Below, piece after piece: positions 1 to 9,327 of a stretch of 64,000 nt of DNA (its first letter is position 1; each line of letters starts with the position of its first letter). The position numbers were made by a program, and so were the translations under genes. The notes under the pieces are model-generated. The model did not search any database. It worked only from the letters and a program-made list of their open reading frames with translations, and was not told the DNA's origin. Source of the stretch: Fodinicurvata sp. EGI_FJ10296 (lineage in GTDB: Bacteria; Pseudomonadota; Alphaproteobacteria; DSM-16000; Inquilinaceae); assembly GCF_040712075.1 (NCBI RefSeq), contig NZ_JBFCVL010000005.1, positions 310,001 through 374,000 of the forward strand. The letters run 5' to 3'.

Positions 1-691
1 TTATGGCATTGAAGATTCCGTGAATAACGATCGGCGCCCATAGCGATCCAGTGCGCTCGTACGTCCAGGCGAGAACGGCGCCAAGCACCGCGAGAGCCGG
101 TATGAGGTGGGTAATGCCGTGGACCGAACCGAAAAGAAGGGCGGAAAGAGCGATCGCAACCCCCATGGACGAGAATCTTCTGAGCCAACGGTAAAGAACG
201 CCGCGAAAGATCACTTCCTCGATTGCCGGGACAACGACGGCCGTCAACGCCATGGTGGTTGCCATCATCATCGGCGTGTCGCCTGTTGGCTGAATGGCGG
301 TGACTTGCGGATTGGCTTGCGGCGCGCCCAGTAGCGACTGCACCAGCAGATTGATTGGTGCCACCACAAGGATCATGCCCACGCCGATCAGCGGCGCGCG
401 AATTCCCCACCCCGGGGGCATCGGTCTGAAACCGATTTCAGTCCACGAGAGACCGCGCCCATAGACAAGGACGGCCCAGATCATGGCCACTTGAATTGCA
501 GCCTGCAGAGCGATGCTGCCGATGACGCCGTGTCCGCCGACGACCTGGAGACCGACGAAGCCCAGAACCAGGAACAGCACGAGGTGACCGCTGGCCAGCA
601 GCGCCACCTCGGTCAAGCCGATTCTGGATGCCCAAACTGTCGGATCACCCTGGGGATCGCTGCTATTCGGATTGGAAGAAGATCGTGCCAT
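1..691 (-). CDS. CPBP-family intramembrane metalloprotease (partial, 3' end outside window)
   Basis: Reading the minus strand from an ATG at 691 gives an uninterrupted frame of about 230 residues that runs off the left edge. It is a multi-pass membrane protein with the CPBP (Abi/CAAX protease) signature: an EEVIFRG motif, then FGSVHG, then a final H-G-I-F-N motif. These supply the paired Glu, Arg and His residues that bind the metal in this family. Related proteins cleave within the membrane or process prenylated or bacteriocin-like peptides, but the substrate here is unknown. The start overlaps the end of the MBL hydrolase gene upstream by 29 bases, so the two are probably co-transcribed. 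Recognition as CPBP is good; the C-terminus is not in the window. Confidence 0.85.
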   Translation of the reverse strand, partial: MARSSSNPNSSDPQGDPTVWASRIGLTEVALLASGHLVLFLVLGFVGLQVVGGHGVIGSIALQAAIQVAMIWAVLVYGRGLSWTEIGFRPMPPGWGIRAPLIGVGMILVVAPINLLVQSLLGAPQANPQVTAIQPTGDTPMMMATTMALTAVVVPAIEEVIFRGVLYRWLRRFSSMGVAIALSALLFGSVHGITHLIPALAVLGAVLAWTYERTGSLWAPIVIHGIFNAI

Positions 692-1715
692 CTTTGCGCT
701 TCAGCCGCCTGAGCCGGCCGAGTTGAACCAGTCTGTTCGCATGGGCCAGTGCTTCTCCTACGGCAAATGAGATTTCGTGGCTGTCCAGATCGGCCCTGAA
801 CAGCGTTGTGACGAGATCCGATACGCCGGCGCCGTCCCTGCAGACTTCGAGCGTGCGGTCCAGGCGGCCGACGTGATGGGCGGCGATTTCTTTGGCCCGA
901 CCGGCGAGCCCGGTAAACGGCACCCCATGACCGGGCAGCGCAATGATGTCGTTTCCAAAGGTTGCCAGTGTGTCGAGCGACTCCAGAAAGGCGCCCAGCG
1001 GATCGGATTCGAGATCCGATGGCCACACGCTGACATTCGGTGTGATTTCGGGCAGAACCTGATCGGCAACGATGATAATGTTGTCCGCTGGCGCTGCAAG
1101 GCAAAGTTGTTCGGGCGCATGGCCTTCGAAGGTCATGCACGACCATTCGCGCCCACCGATGGTCAGCGACATTCCGGCGCGAAGTCGAATGTAGTGCCCC
1201 GGCGGACGGCTTACCGAGCCGCGATACCGGTCGGATCGTTCGGCAAGGGATGCCGCGGTCGGTTCGGGCAAACCCAGTGACCGGTAGGAATCGAGATAGG
1301 ATTGGTGGATATCGTCACGGTCACCGATGGAAAGAAGCCGCGAGACGAGCCAGTCCGCTTGGGTCATCAGCAGCGGCGCGCCGTGCCGGCGGCAGAGCCA
1401 TCCGGCAAGCCCCGCATGATCCGGATGCATATGCGTGGCGATGACGCCTTTCAGCGGGCGCCCGGCCAATGGCCCGTCGAGCAGTCCGGCCCATATATCG
1501 CGCGCCTCTACCAGGTCGAATCCGGTATCGACGATCCAGAATCCCGACACCCCGTCCCGATCAGGATCGTCGTCCAGAACCCAGAGATTCACGTGATTGA
1601 GGCGGAACGGCAGACGCAAACGAACCCAATGGACGCCGGGCGCGACCTGCACCATGTCGCCGCCGCGCGGCACTGTGGTCATGATCGGTTCGAAGTGTCG
1701 GCGGCGTGGCGACAT
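663..1715 (-). CDS. MBL-fold metallo-hydrolase
   Basis: Metallo-beta-lactamase fold hydrolase of about 350 residues. The zinc-binding motif THMHPDHAG is clear, followed by a second metal region around EGHAPEQ and a late PGHG motif. The C-terminal third resembles the winged-helix domain seen in LACTB2/RNase-Z-like hydrolases. The frame is open upstream to 2069, but that extension is low-complexity and lies over another small gene. The ATG at 1715 has a GAGAG ribosome-binding site, so it was chosen; 1784 and 1682 are alternatives. The substrate is unknown: thioesters, lactones or nucleic acid are all possible in the family. It overlaps the CPBP protease gene, suggesting one operon. Confidence 0.82.
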   Translation of the reverse strand: MSPRRRHFEPIMTTVPRGGDMVQVAPGVHWVRLRLPFRLNHVNLWVLDDDPDRDGVSGFWIVDTGFDLVEARDIWAGLLDGPLAGRPLKGVIATHMHPDHAGLAGWLCRRHGAPLLMTQADWLVSRLLSIGDRDDIHQSYLDSYRSLGLPEPTAASLAERSDRYRGSVSRPPGHYIRLRAGMSLTIGGREWSCMTFEGHAPEQLCLAAPADNIIIVADQVLPEITPNVSVWPSDLESDPLGAFLESLDTLATFGNDIIALPGHGVPFTGLAGRAKEIAAHHVGRLDRTLEVCRDGAGVSDLVTTLFRADLDSHEISFAVGEALAHANRLVQLGRLRRLKRKDGTIFFQSE

Positions 1716-1822
1716 GGGGGAGCTCTCGACGGTTGGCGGGACACGAAGGTAGCGTTCGGCTCCCGGCACGGGTAACACATCCATGACCGGATTTTGCGAA
1801 CAATCGAGATTGGCGATAGCGA

Positions 1823-2020
1823 ATGGCGTCGGGACATCCTTGGCTGATACCACTGCCGCGCCGCGTTGCGGTGACCGTTTTCTGCGTCGGGTGGGTCGGG
1901 TTCGAAATCTGGCAGCAAAGCACCATCTGGTTGGTGGTGGCGGCCGCAGTCCTGGTCTATGCCATCTGGGACTTCTTCCTGAGCGGCAATTATGCGGAGT
2001 CCGAAACCGACAAGCGATAA
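1823..2020 (+). CDS. small two-helix membrane protein
   Basis: A 65-residue product with two adjacent hydrophobic stretches (about residues 15-32 and 36-54) and a short charged C-terminal tail ending ESETDKR. It looks like the small uncharacterised inner-membrane proteins common in Alphaproteobacteria. It sits 48 bases before the next plus-strand gene and is divergent from the MBL hydrolase gene. No function can be assigned. The alternative on the other strand is the low-complexity N-terminal extension of the MBL frame, which looks like a shadow. Confidence 0.6.
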   Translation: MASGHPWLIPLPRRVAVTVFCVGWVGFEIWQQSTIWLVVAAAVLVYAIWDFFLSGNYAESETDKR

Positions 2021-2068
2021 CCGGTCGCGACCGCCGACGCCAATAAACGACCAAAGGAACAGCCGACA

Positions 2069-2593
2069 ATGACCTGGTATCAGACCGCAGACAAGGAAGA
2101 GCGGGCCAAGCTGGTCGAAGAACTATCGACGCTGTTCGACGTTGCGCTAGAGGAAACCGATGACCCGACGGGTGAGCGGCTCGCGGTTCGGTTCATTCGC
2201 GTCCAACACGACTTGCCGGACGGCTCGACCCTGGAACGCGGCCATGGCGAAGAAACGGACATAGACCCGCTGCATCCACATTTTCAGCATTCGTTCGATC
2301 TGCTCTTCGCCACGTTTCAGGTCGTCTCCGCGACCTATGACGAACCGGCCAAACTGACCGAACGGCCCGAATATCTGAGTGAGCTCCGCGAACTCGTCAT
2401 GACGGCCTTCGACGAGAGCGGCGAGGATCCCGATCTTGCCGACTGGTTCGTCGGCTTGTTCCTCGCCATCACCTTCGAACGGAACAACCCCGCCGTTATC
2501 GCGTTCATGCCGCTGGCAACCGGGGAACTGGTTGCCGCCCGGTCGCCCGTTCTCGCCCGCAAATTCGAGGCGTTTCTCGGCGCGATCGAATAG
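2069..2593 (+). CDS. conserved hypothetical acidic protein
   Basis: A 174-residue soluble, acidic protein with a good AAAGGA ribosome-binding site just before the ATG. It has no signal peptide or membrane segment and no motif I recognise. The middle (LHPHFQHSFDLLFATFQVV) and the C-terminal helix-rich part look folded, and codon use matches the chromosome. The long minus-strand frame over it (2147-2632) is its shadow. Function unknown. Confidence 0.65.
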   Translation: MTWYQTADKEERAKLVEELSTLFDVALEETDDPTGERLAVRFIRVQHDLPDGSTLERGHGEETDIDPLHPHFQHSFDLLFATFQVVSATYDEPAKLTERPEYLSELRELVMTAFDESGEDPDLADWFVGLFLAITFERNNPAVIAFMPLATGELVAARSPVLARKFEAFLGAIE

Positions 2594-2699
2594 AGCGGCG
2601 GCGAAGGCTCCTTGCGGCGTCGCCCCTGTCACTCCCTGCCGCGCCGCGTCCGGGACAGGGGAATGTTTGCTGCGAACGCCCCGACATTGCCCCGGCAGC

Positions 2700-2737
2700 G
2701 CGAAGCACTATCCGGAGTTCACACGCCCGCGAGAACG
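2700..2737 (+). repeat. fragment of dispersed intergenic repeat
   Basis: About 38 bases here match, in inverted orientation, 16414-16452 beside copy B of the larger intergenic repeat. The shared core contains GCGAAGC, TCCGG and CACACGCC(C)CGCGAGA, with roughly six mismatches and one gap. It lies in the intergenic space between the hypothetical gene ending at 2593 and the DUF4170 gene. It suggests a mosaic family of non-coding repeats in this genome. Confidence 0.5.
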
Positions 2738-2763
2738 CTGCAAGTGCGGGTCCCGGCGGTTCA

Positions 2764-3003
2764 TCAGTCGGTTGCGCGCGTGGTATCGTCTGCCGGGTCG
2801 AACAGTCGATGAAGATGAACGACGAAGTAGCGCATATGGGCGTCGTCGACCGTGCGTCCCGCAGCCGCCCTCCAGGCCTCGTATGCCGTTTTGTAATTGG
2901 GATATATGCCGACGATATCCAGCGAGGCTGTATCCTCGAATTCCATCGTGTCGGGCTGTTTCAATCGTCCGCCAAATACCAGGTGCAGCAACTGTTTGGA
3001 CAC
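2764..3003 (-). CDS. DUF4170 family protein
   Basis: Small soluble protein of about 79 residues with the DUF4170 pattern: an LLHLVFGG start, FEDTASLDIVGIYPNY, A-Y-E-A-W-R-A-A-A and a YFVVHLHRLFDP ending. This family is almost restricted to Alphaproteobacteria and has no assigned function. The start is taken as the GTG at 3003 because GGAGG lies about nine bases upstream; a longer frame to 3042 adds residues not seen in the family. It follows the NicO transporter gene in the same direction, 42 bases downstream. Confidence 0.8.
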   Translation of the reverse strand: MSKQLLHLVFGGRLKQPDTMEFEDTASLDIVGIYPNYKTAYEAWRAAAGRTVDDAHMRYFVVHLHRLFDPADDTTRATD

Positions 3004-3045
3004 GGTGGCAACTCCTCCGTCCGGGTGTTTTCCGATAGGCACGCT

Positions 3046-4083
3046 CTACCGCAAAAGTCCGCCCGTTGCCACCGTACCGATCATCATCATCGTTCCGATG
3101 GCCAATACAAGTCCGGCGCCGACGAACTCCACGATGCGAACGACCCTCGCCGTGGCGACGCTGCTGCCGCCGAGCCCCGTGCCGCGGACCAGTCCTGACC
3201 GGGCCCAGCCGGCCAGAATCGCCGCCGCCGACACGGTCAGACCGACACCGATCGCCATGGCGATCACAGCCAGTATTCCAACCCAGAAAACGCCGCCGGC
3301 CAGGGTGAACAACAACAAAAGGATCGCACCCGTGCATGGCCTGAGCCCGACTCCGACCGCGAGAACGCGAAGATCGTATGGCAAGAGCGCAAGGACGCGC
3401 CCGATCGGCGACAGATGACCATGGTCATGCCTGTGTCCATGCGCCTGATCGTGCCCGTGAAGATGTTCGTGTCCATGCGGGTCCGCGGCATGGGCCGCGC
3501 AATGCGCGCAGGCAGGGCGACCGCGCACAGCACGCCACATCATGACAGCGCCGATACCGGCCACGATGGCATAGCTCAGCGGCTCAAGCACGGCGACCTG
3601 ACCGGCTACCCGGCCAAGCGACGTGCCGACGATCAGGGCAAAGACGACCACCAGCGCAATCGCAACCAGGGCCTGGACCAGCGCCATGAAGAAGCTGAAT
3701 GCGATGCCTGTTGCCATTCTCGCCGGCGTCCCGAGAAAATATCCTGCAACGACGACCTTTCCGTGGCCGGGCCCGGCGGCGTGGACGACACCGTAGACGA
3801 AGCCGGCGCCGATAACCGGGCCTGCCGACGCAAGACCGCCGGCCCTGACATCGCGCAGATAACCCATCAGCATCGCGTTCATCGCTGTCTGCAACTGAGA
3901 CAGCCAGGCCACGAGACCCGCCAGCGGCCAGTTCCCGGAACCGCCCCCGGATTCGTCCCCGGACGAAGAAGGCGCGGCGCCGGATCGGCCGAAATAATCG
4001 GCGCCCGCTTCGGACCCGACCCCGATCGCGGCAAGACAAACCGTGGCTATGGCCAACGCGGCGAAGCACCTGAAGGACGCCAT
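3046..4083 (-). CDS. NicO/RcnA-type nickel/cobalt efflux membrane protein
   Basis: About 345 residues with an N-terminal signal/anchor and several further membrane spans. A His-rich cytosolic loop (HGHEHLHGHDQAHGHRHDHG) sits in the middle, typical of RcnA/NicO transporters that move Ni(II) or Co(II). Family motifs include HAAGPGHGK in the first half and GLRPCTGA in the second. The ATG at 4083 overlaps the stop of the DUF1007 gene as TGATG, indicating translational coupling; the frame also allows GTG starts at 4086 and 4092. The pairing with DUF1007 is common in Proteobacteria and supports a metal-export or supply role. Confidence 0.87.
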   Translation of the reverse strand: MASFRCFAALAIATVCLAAIGVGSEAGADYFGRSGAAPSSSGDESGGGSGNWPLAGLVAWLSQLQTAMNAMLMGYLRDVRAGGLASAGPVIGAGFVYGVVHAAGPGHGKVVVAGYFLGTPARMATGIAFSFFMALVQALVAIALVVVFALIVGTSLGRVAGQVAVLEPLSYAIVAGIGAVMMWRAVRGRPACAHCAAHAADPHGHEHLHGHDQAHGHRHDHGHLSPIGRVLALLPYDLRVLAVGVGLRPCTGAILLLLFTLAGGVFWVGILAVIAMAIGVGLTVSAAAILAGWARSGLVRGTGLGGSSVATARVVRIVEFVGAGLVLAIGTMMMIGTVATGGLLR

Positions 4084-4727
4084 CACGAACACCCGAGATC
4101 AACCATGGGAGGATCGACATAGCCGAAATATATCGGATTCTCCGTGTCATTGAAAAACCGGAGTTCACAGGCCGGAATACCGGTGCCTGCAAATTCGATC
4201 CGATCTTCGGGTACCGTCACCTCGACAAAGAACGTCTCATCGTAGAACCCGACCAATACCGGAACTTCACGCGGGTCGACCGGTGCCGACATCGGAATCC
4301 GGAACGAATAGACGACATGGCCGTCATCGATATCCGCGTCGAATCGCTCGATGTCGGGGATGCCATAGGCTTCCCCGTCGATTCGGAGGTTAACGAAGTA
4401 ATTGAATTCGGCAAGACCGGAGAAACTTCCATCCCACAGGGCCGCGACTTGTTCGGCGCTGAAAGTCCCGGTTCGATCGACATCGAAATCTTCGATCAGC
4501 AAAAGGCTGATCATTTCGTCGACCTCCCACACGATATCGATGGCCTCAAGTGAACCCTCGACGAATACAAAGGTTGCATCGCCATCTATCCACACATGCG
4601 GGTGCGCCTTGGCGGGCGTCGTGCCCCAGCAGGCAAAAGCCATGGCCAGGACGGCAGCGAGCGGTCCCGAGAACGACCGAACAACTGTGGTTGGCCGATC
4701 CGGATGCGGATAGAGGGATGGTTGCAT
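4083..4727 (-). CDS. DUF1007 family secreted protein (nickel transport partner)
   Basis: A 214-residue protein with a Sec-type signal peptide ending AKA, after which the mature protein begins HPHVWIDG, the hallmark of DUF1007. The N-terminal His residues exposed after cleavage could bind metal. It is translationally coupled to the NicO gene (TGATG), so the two likely act together in nickel or cobalt handling. The frame stays open upstream to 5276, but that part lies antisense to sufE and lacks the signal peptide, so the ATG at 4727 was chosen. The specific metal role is inferred from context. Confidence 0.85.
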   Translation of the reverse strand: MQPSLYPHPDRPTTVVRSFSGPLAAVLAMAFACWGTTPAKAHPHVWIDGDATFVFVEGSLEAIDIVWEVDEMISLLLIEDFDVDRTGTFSAEQVAALWDGSFSGLAEFNYFVNLRIDGEAYGIPDIERFDADIDDGHVVYSFRIPMSAPVDPREVPVLVGFYDETFFVEVTVPEDRIEFAGTGIPACELRFFNDTENPIYFGYVDPPMVDLGCS

Positions 4728-4934
4728 GTCGCTTCCTGTTCGCCGAAAAATCGTGCCCAGCTTGGCGACCGGGCATAGTAGCACCATATCGACGGGTATA
4801 GCCGAGGGCCATGGCATCAATCTACTGATGAACATGGACGGTTTCGGGGCAAGTTGGCACAGGGGGAAACCTTGGCATCTCCCCCGAGGCGTGGTAATCG
4901 GCCCACTTACAGCCAACGGATGGACGAAAACGGC

Positions 4935-5354
4935 ATGACGACCACAATCGAAGAGTTGATCGACGGCTTCGAGATGCTCGACGACTGGGAAGAGCGGTAT
5001 GCCTATATCATCGATCTGGGCCGCCGATATACCGGCTTGCCGCCCGAGGCGATGGTCGAAGACAACAAGGTCGCCGGCTGCATGAGCCAGGTATGGCTGG
5101 TTGCATCTGTCGAGGACGGCTCGCCTCCCCGGCTCCACTTCAAGGGCGACAGCGACGCGGCAATCGTGCGCGGCCTGATCGCGATCCTGATGACGATCTA
5201 TTCCGACCGGACTCCCGACGAAATCATTGAAACCGACATCGACGACATCTTCACCCGGCTTGGTCTCGACGAACACCTTTCGTCGGGCCGCCGAAACGGC
5301 TTCCAGGCCATGGTGGGACGTATCCGGTCGATCGCCCAGGCTGCCGCCGCCTGA
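4935..5354 (+). CDS. sufE: SufE cysteine-desulfuration protein
   Basis: SufE accepts sulfane sulfur from the cysteine desulfurase SufS and passes it on for Fe-S cluster assembly. The 139-residue product has the family layout with the acceptor cysteine in NKVAGCMSQVW, the downstream FKGDSDAAIVRGL helix and a final SSGRRNGFQAMV motif. The ATG at 4935 gives the usual N-terminus (MTTTIEELIDGFEML); an ATG at 4920 would add five residues. No other suf genes are nearby. The identification is firm. Confidence 0.93.
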   Translation: MTTTIEELIDGFEMLDDWEERYAYIIDLGRRYTGLPPEAMVEDNKVAGCMSQVWLVASVEDGSPPRLHFKGDSDAAIVRGLIAILMTIYSDRTPDEIIETDIDDIFTRLGLDEHLSSGRRNGFQAMVGRIRSIAQAAAA

Positions 5355-5381
5355 TCCCGAGCGCGGCTGGCGGCTGCGGAT

Positions 5382-6455
5382 CTATCCGCCTGTTACGCTC
5401 ATGTGGCGCTTGACCGCCGGCCCGGTGTGATCGCGGTCGATCAGAAAATCATGACCCTTGGGTTTGCGCCCGATCGCCTCTTCGACCGCTGTAACGACCG
5501 GTGCGTCGTCGTCCGGATTGGCGCGCAGCACGTCGCGAAGATCGGCTGAATCGTCCTGACCCAGACACATATACAGCATGCCCGTACAGGTCAGCCGGAC
5601 GCGGTTGCAGCTCTCGCAGAAATTATGGGTCATCGGCGTGATGAACCCCAAGCGGGTGCCGGTTTCGCGGATGGTGGCATAGCGGGCCGGACCGCCGGTG
5701 CGATAACTCGTCTCATCCAGGGTCCACCGTTCCTCGATCCGACGCCGCAGATCCGACAGCGGCAGATACTGATCAAGCCGTTCCTCGCCGCCGATATCGC
5801 CCATCGGCATCGTCTCGATCAATGTCAGATCGAATCCACGGCGCCCGCACCACCGGATCATGTCGTCGATCTCGTGTTCCGTCTGGTCCTTAAGCGCGAC
5901 GGCATTGATCTTGACCTGAAGCCCGGCTTCGCGCGCCGCCTCGATCCCGGCCATGACCTGATCGAACCGGCCCCAGCGGGTGATGGCGGCGAATTTGTCC
6001 GGATCCAGGGTGTCGACGCTGACATTCACACGACGTACGCCCGCCGAAACCAGCTCCCCGGAAAATTTCTCAAGCTGGCTGCCGTTGGTCGTCAACGTCA
6101 ATTCGTCCAGAGCCCCACTGCGCAGATGCCGGCCGAGACCATTGATCAACGCCATGATATTGCGGCGCACCAGTGGCTCGCCGCCGGTCAGGCGCAGCTT
6201 TTTCACTCCCAGTCCGATGAAGACGGTGCAAAGCCGATCCAGCTCCTCAAGCGTCAGAAGCTCCTTCTTCGGCAGGAACGTCATTTGCTCGGCCATGCAA
6301 TAGACGCAGCGAAAATCGCACCGGTCCGTCACCGACACCCGAAGATAATTTATCCCCCGGCCGAACGGGTCGACCAGCGGGGCCCGCCGATCATGACGAA
6401 CGCTCTCCTCGCCGGCCGGCCACCCGATTTGTCCGGTGCGTCCGTCATCCATCAA
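5382..6455 (-). CDS. moaA: GTP 3',8-cyclase MoaA
   Basis: Radical-SAM enzyme for the first step of molybdenum cofactor synthesis, converting GTP to 3',8-cyclo-GTP. The radical-SAM cluster motif is [17 protein letters not shown] and the second [4Fe-4S] motif ([14 protein letters not shown], with another Cys in MLYMC) follow, and the protein ends in the conserved Gly-Gly needed for activity. The length of 357 residues is a little above the usual ~330 because of an N-terminal tail; a later start is possible. It is transcribed away from the AbrB gene. Confidence 0.95.
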   Translation of the reverse strand: MMDDGRTGQIGWPAGEESVRHDRRAPLVDPFGRGINYLRVSVTDRCDFRCVYCMAEQMTFLPKKELLTLEELDRLCTVFIGLGVKKLRLTGGEPLVRRNIMALINGLGRHLRSGALDELTLTTNGSQLEKFSGELVSAGVRRVNVSVDTLDPDKFAAITRWGRFDQVMAGIEAAREAGLQVKINAVALKDQTEHEIDDMIRWCGRRGFDLTLIETMPMGDIGGEERLDQYLPLSDLRRRIEERWTLDETSYRTGGPARYATIRETGTRLGFITPMTHNFCESCNRVRLTCTGMLYMCLGQDDSADLRDVLRANPDDDAPVVTAVEEAIGRKPKGHDFLIDRDHTGPAVKRHMSVTGG

Positions 6456-6814
6456 TGCGTCCCCCTATTGCCATCGATCGGCCGGGTGCAATCCACGACT
6501 TGCGCCTGAATGCTCCGACGATCGGTCACTTACTATCGCACGGAGCCGACCGATCGTGCAAATGCCTGTACGCCGGGGACAGCCTCCGGAAATCTGGTGG
6601 TATCTGGGTTGCACAACGGCGAATTCCAACCGCCGGTGTTCAAGCGTATACTGTCCGACGACTCAGCTCTTGCCGCCACCGTGTCGCAAGTCGGTCGATC
6701 TCCAGCCGGCGGCCCTTCGCCGCGCATCGCGTCCAGCACTTGTCTCGCCGAACGGGTTTCGCCCGGATATTCATGCGGCCAAGCACCAGGAAAACGTTTT
6801 TCAGAGGCCTTTGT
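6456..6814. other. intergenic region between moaA and the AbrB-family gene
   Basis: About 360 bases between two divergent genes. The plus-strand frame of the AbrB gene is open across it, but its residues are arginine/serine-rich and do not resemble the family. I see no RNA gene or strong promoter. It presumably holds both promoters. Confidence 0.5.
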
Positions 6815-7957
6815 ATGCCGAGTTACTTTGCCGCAGCGATGTTTCAACGTCTTTCGTCCGTCGACTACGTATCGTTCGGCAAGGCAATCGCAATCGGGAC
6901 GGTGGGCGGCGCCATACTGGCCTGGTTCAGTTTTCCGCTCGCCTGGATGATCGGCGCCATGCTGACGACGGCCGCCGCGTCGCTTGCCCATGTCCAACAG
7001 TCGGTTCCCAGGCAGCTACGGTCGGCGATGGTCATGATTCTCGGGATCATGCTGGGCAGTTCATTCCACCCTGACATCATCAACGATCTGTCCCGATGGG
7101 CTGTCACCGTCGTGACGCTGGTGCCCTATATCATATTGTGTGTTCTGGTCGGCGTGGTCTTTTTGCGCCGTTTCGGCCAGATGGATCCGGTCACCGCCTA
7201 TTTTACCGCCACCCCGGGCGGCCTGAACGAGATGGTCATTATCGGCGGGCAGCTCGGCGGCGACGACCGGACGATTGCTCTCAGCCATTCGTCGCGAATC
7301 ATGATCGTGGTCGTGACAATTCCGTTCTGGTTCCAGTTGTTCGGCGGAATCGACGCCGGCTCGCGCGGCGCACTCGGACCCGACGTTTTCGATATCCCGA
7401 TCCGGGATTACCTTCTTCTCGCGCTTTGCGTCCTCGGCGCTCCGATAGCGTTATACTTCAGACTGCCGGCTGCCGTTCTGGTCGGTCCAATGGTACTCTC
7501 GGCACTGATCCATCTGGGAGGCTGGACCAATAGCAGCCCGCCTGCCCTTCTCATCGCGACCGCCCAGGTCGTGGTGGGTGCAGCGATCGGCGCCCGGTTC
7601 GTCGGGATGAGCGCCCGGCAGATCGGCAAGGTCTTCCTGATCGCACTCGGGCTGACGGCACTCATGTTATCCATCACGGTTGCGTTCGCACTGGTCTTGC
7701 ATCAGGTCACTGGCATCGACACCGCAGCCATCGTTCTGGCTTATGCGCCCGGCGGTCTGGCGGAAATGAGCCTGATCGCCCTGGCGCTCGACGTCGACGC
7801 GGCGTTCGTCGCCACCCACCATATCGTGCGTATCATTGTAATCGTGCTGTTTGCGCCGGCGGCTTTCAAGCTCGTCGCCCGGTTCATGGGTACCTCCAAT
7901 GGTCCTGACCTGCCTCTACCGAACCCCACCGATGACCAGGCGAACCGAAGAGATTGA
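6815..7957 (+). CDS. AbrB-family (PF05145) membrane protein, putative transporter
   Basis: A 380-residue polytopic membrane protein with about ten hydrophobic segments in two related halves. Each half carries the repeated motif of the AbrB duplication family (TPGGLNEMVI in the first, APGGLAEMSLIAL in the second). Members were once annotated as ammonia monooxygenase, but the evidence for that is poor and a transporter role is likelier. The ATG at 6815 has AGAGG upstream at the correct distance. The substrate is unknown. Confidence 0.8.
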   Translation: MPSYFAAAMFQRLSSVDYVSFGKAIAIGTVGGAILAWFSFPLAWMIGAMLTTAAASLAHVQQSVPRQLRSAMVMILGIMLGSSFHPDIINDLSRWAVTVVTLVPYIILCVLVGVVFLRRFGQMDPVTAYFTATPGGLNEMVIIGGQLGGDDRTIALSHSSRIMIVVVTIPFWFQLFGGIDAGSRGALGPDVFDIPIRDYLLLALCVLGAPIALYFRLPAAVLVGPMVLSALIHLGGWTNSSPPALLIATAQVVVGAAIGARFVGMSARQIGKVFLIALGLTALMLSITVAFALVLHQVTGIDTAAIVLAYAPGGLAEMSLIALALDVDAAFVATHHIVRIIVIVLFAPAAFKLVARFMGTSNGPDLPLPNPTDDQANRRD

Positions 7958-8127
7958 TCAAAGCGGTATTGGCTGACCCGACGGGGCGATCCATGCGAGG
8001 ATGCGGCGCCACCCGTCAGCCGCGCCGTCCCGGGGCCGGTACCGAAACGTCAACAGTCGAAACCCTTCATGTTTTCAGCACTATCGCCAATGCTTTCCGC
8101 GCGCTTCAACTCGACATGGGGCGCAGT

Positions 8128-8769
8128 ATGACGGCGGGCAGCACGACGCAGCGCGCATGGCAGCGGATGCTCAGCGGCCGGCGGCTGAACCTGCTCGACC
8201 CGTCGCCGCTGGATGTCGAGATCGAAGACATCGCCCATGGTCTGGCCAGGGTCGCGCGCTGGAACGGTCAGACGATCGGCGACTTCGCGTTTTCCGTTGC
8301 CCAGCACAGCTTAATCGTTGAGGAAATTTTTCGCGCCGCCAAATCCGATGCTCCGGCTGCGGATTGTCTGGCCGCTCTTTTGCACGACGCGCCGGAATAT
8401 GTGATCGGCGACATCATTTCACCGTTCAAGGGCGCTATAGGGGCCGACTATAAAGCAGTGGAATCGGGGCTGCAGGCGGCGATCCACATACGTTTCGGCC
8501 TGCCGCCCGTGGCCCCGAAAGCACTGAAAGAGCGAATCAAGGTCGCTGATCGCATCGCGGCCTATTCGGAAGCTGTCGAGCTTGCGGGATTCACGACCGC
8601 CGAAGCCAGACGCGTCCTGGGATATCGACGGCGGGAAAAAGTCGGGCCCCTGACGGCCCTTTCGCCAAACGACGCCAAAAAGGCCTTCCTGGAAAGATTC
8701 GCGATCCTGACCGGTTCCGGCGGGACGGGCAGCAGCAATCCGGCTCAACTGCCCGGATCGAAACGCTGA
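8128..8769 (+). CDS. HD-domain hydrolase (YfbR-like)
   Basis: About 213 residues with the HD metal-binding pattern: an early AQHSLIV histidine, then ALLHDAPE carrying the His-Asp pair, and a later Asp in KVADRIAAYSE. This matches the YfbR-like phosphohydrolase group acting on nucleotides or deoxynucleotides. The frame extends upstream to 7954, but the arginine-rich N-terminal part is not family-like; the start at 8128 (or 8116) fits best. Its 3' end overlaps the convergent hypothetical gene by 25 bases. Confidence 0.78.
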   Translation: MTAGSTTQRAWQRMLSGRRLNLLDPSPLDVEIEDIAHGLARVARWNGQTIGDFAFSVAQHSLIVEEIFRAAKSDAPAADCLAALLHDAPEYVIGDIISPFKGAIGADYKAVESGLQAAIHIRFGLPPVAPKALKERIKVADRIAAYSEAVELAGFTTAEARRVLGYRRREKVGPLTALSPNDAKKAFLERFAILTGSGGTGSSNPAQLPGSKR

Positions 8770-9233
8770 TCATAACGCTTGCGGGCGAACGCCCTTGCCA
8801 GCGTCTGAAGGCTTTGGCGGTGTTTGTCTCCGGCCTTTGTGGGCTTGGGTCCGCTGAGAATCGCCGCGCCACGGCTTTGTCCCGGCGCGGCACCGATGCG
8901 TTCCGTCAGAGTGCCGATCACGGCGTCCAGACCCTCGTTCGACAGGGACTTCGGCCTGCTCGGAGCCTTGCTTCTGGCTTTTGCCTTCGCCCGGCCGCTG
9001 GTATCGGCATCCTTGTCGCTGGCCGCACTTTTGCCTGCGCCCTCGCCGGCATTTTCCATGGCGTGAGCTATGATCCCTTTGAGAAAAGGACCCGTCAGGC
9101 CGCCCAGGAGCCGGGCATCACGAGCGCAAGCCTGAAGCACCATGCGCCGGGCTGTACCGCGGTCGCCATCGGATTTGGCGATAGCATCCCGAACCTGACG
9201 CATGGCATAAGCGCGGGCTGACTCTTCGGCCAT
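8745..9233 (-). CDS. hypothetical basic protein with low-complexity centre
   Basis: A 162-residue protein with a helical N-terminal part (residues 1-70), a charged Ala/Lys/Ser-rich linker and a C-terminal basic helix. An AAGGAAA ribosome-binding site precedes the ATG at 9233; the longer frame to 9395 covers the FrnE gene. The length and lysine/arginine content suggest nucleic-acid binding, but I recognise no family. It converges on and overlaps the HD hydrolase gene end. Confidence 0.6.
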   Translation of the reverse strand: MAEESARAYAMRQVRDAIAKSDGDRGTARRMVLQACARDARLLGGLTGPFLKGIIAHAMENAGEGAGKSAASDKDADTSGRAKAKARSKAPSRPKSLSNEGLDAVIGTLTERIGAAPGQSRGAAILSGPKPTKAGDKHRQSLQTLARAFARKRYDQRFDPGS

Positions 9234-9327
9234 TGACGTTTCCTTGCTACATTGCGTCCGGTATTGCATCCGGCAGCAGCGCCGGAATCGTTTCGACTGC
9301 CAAAACGATAGCGACGGGATGTTAACA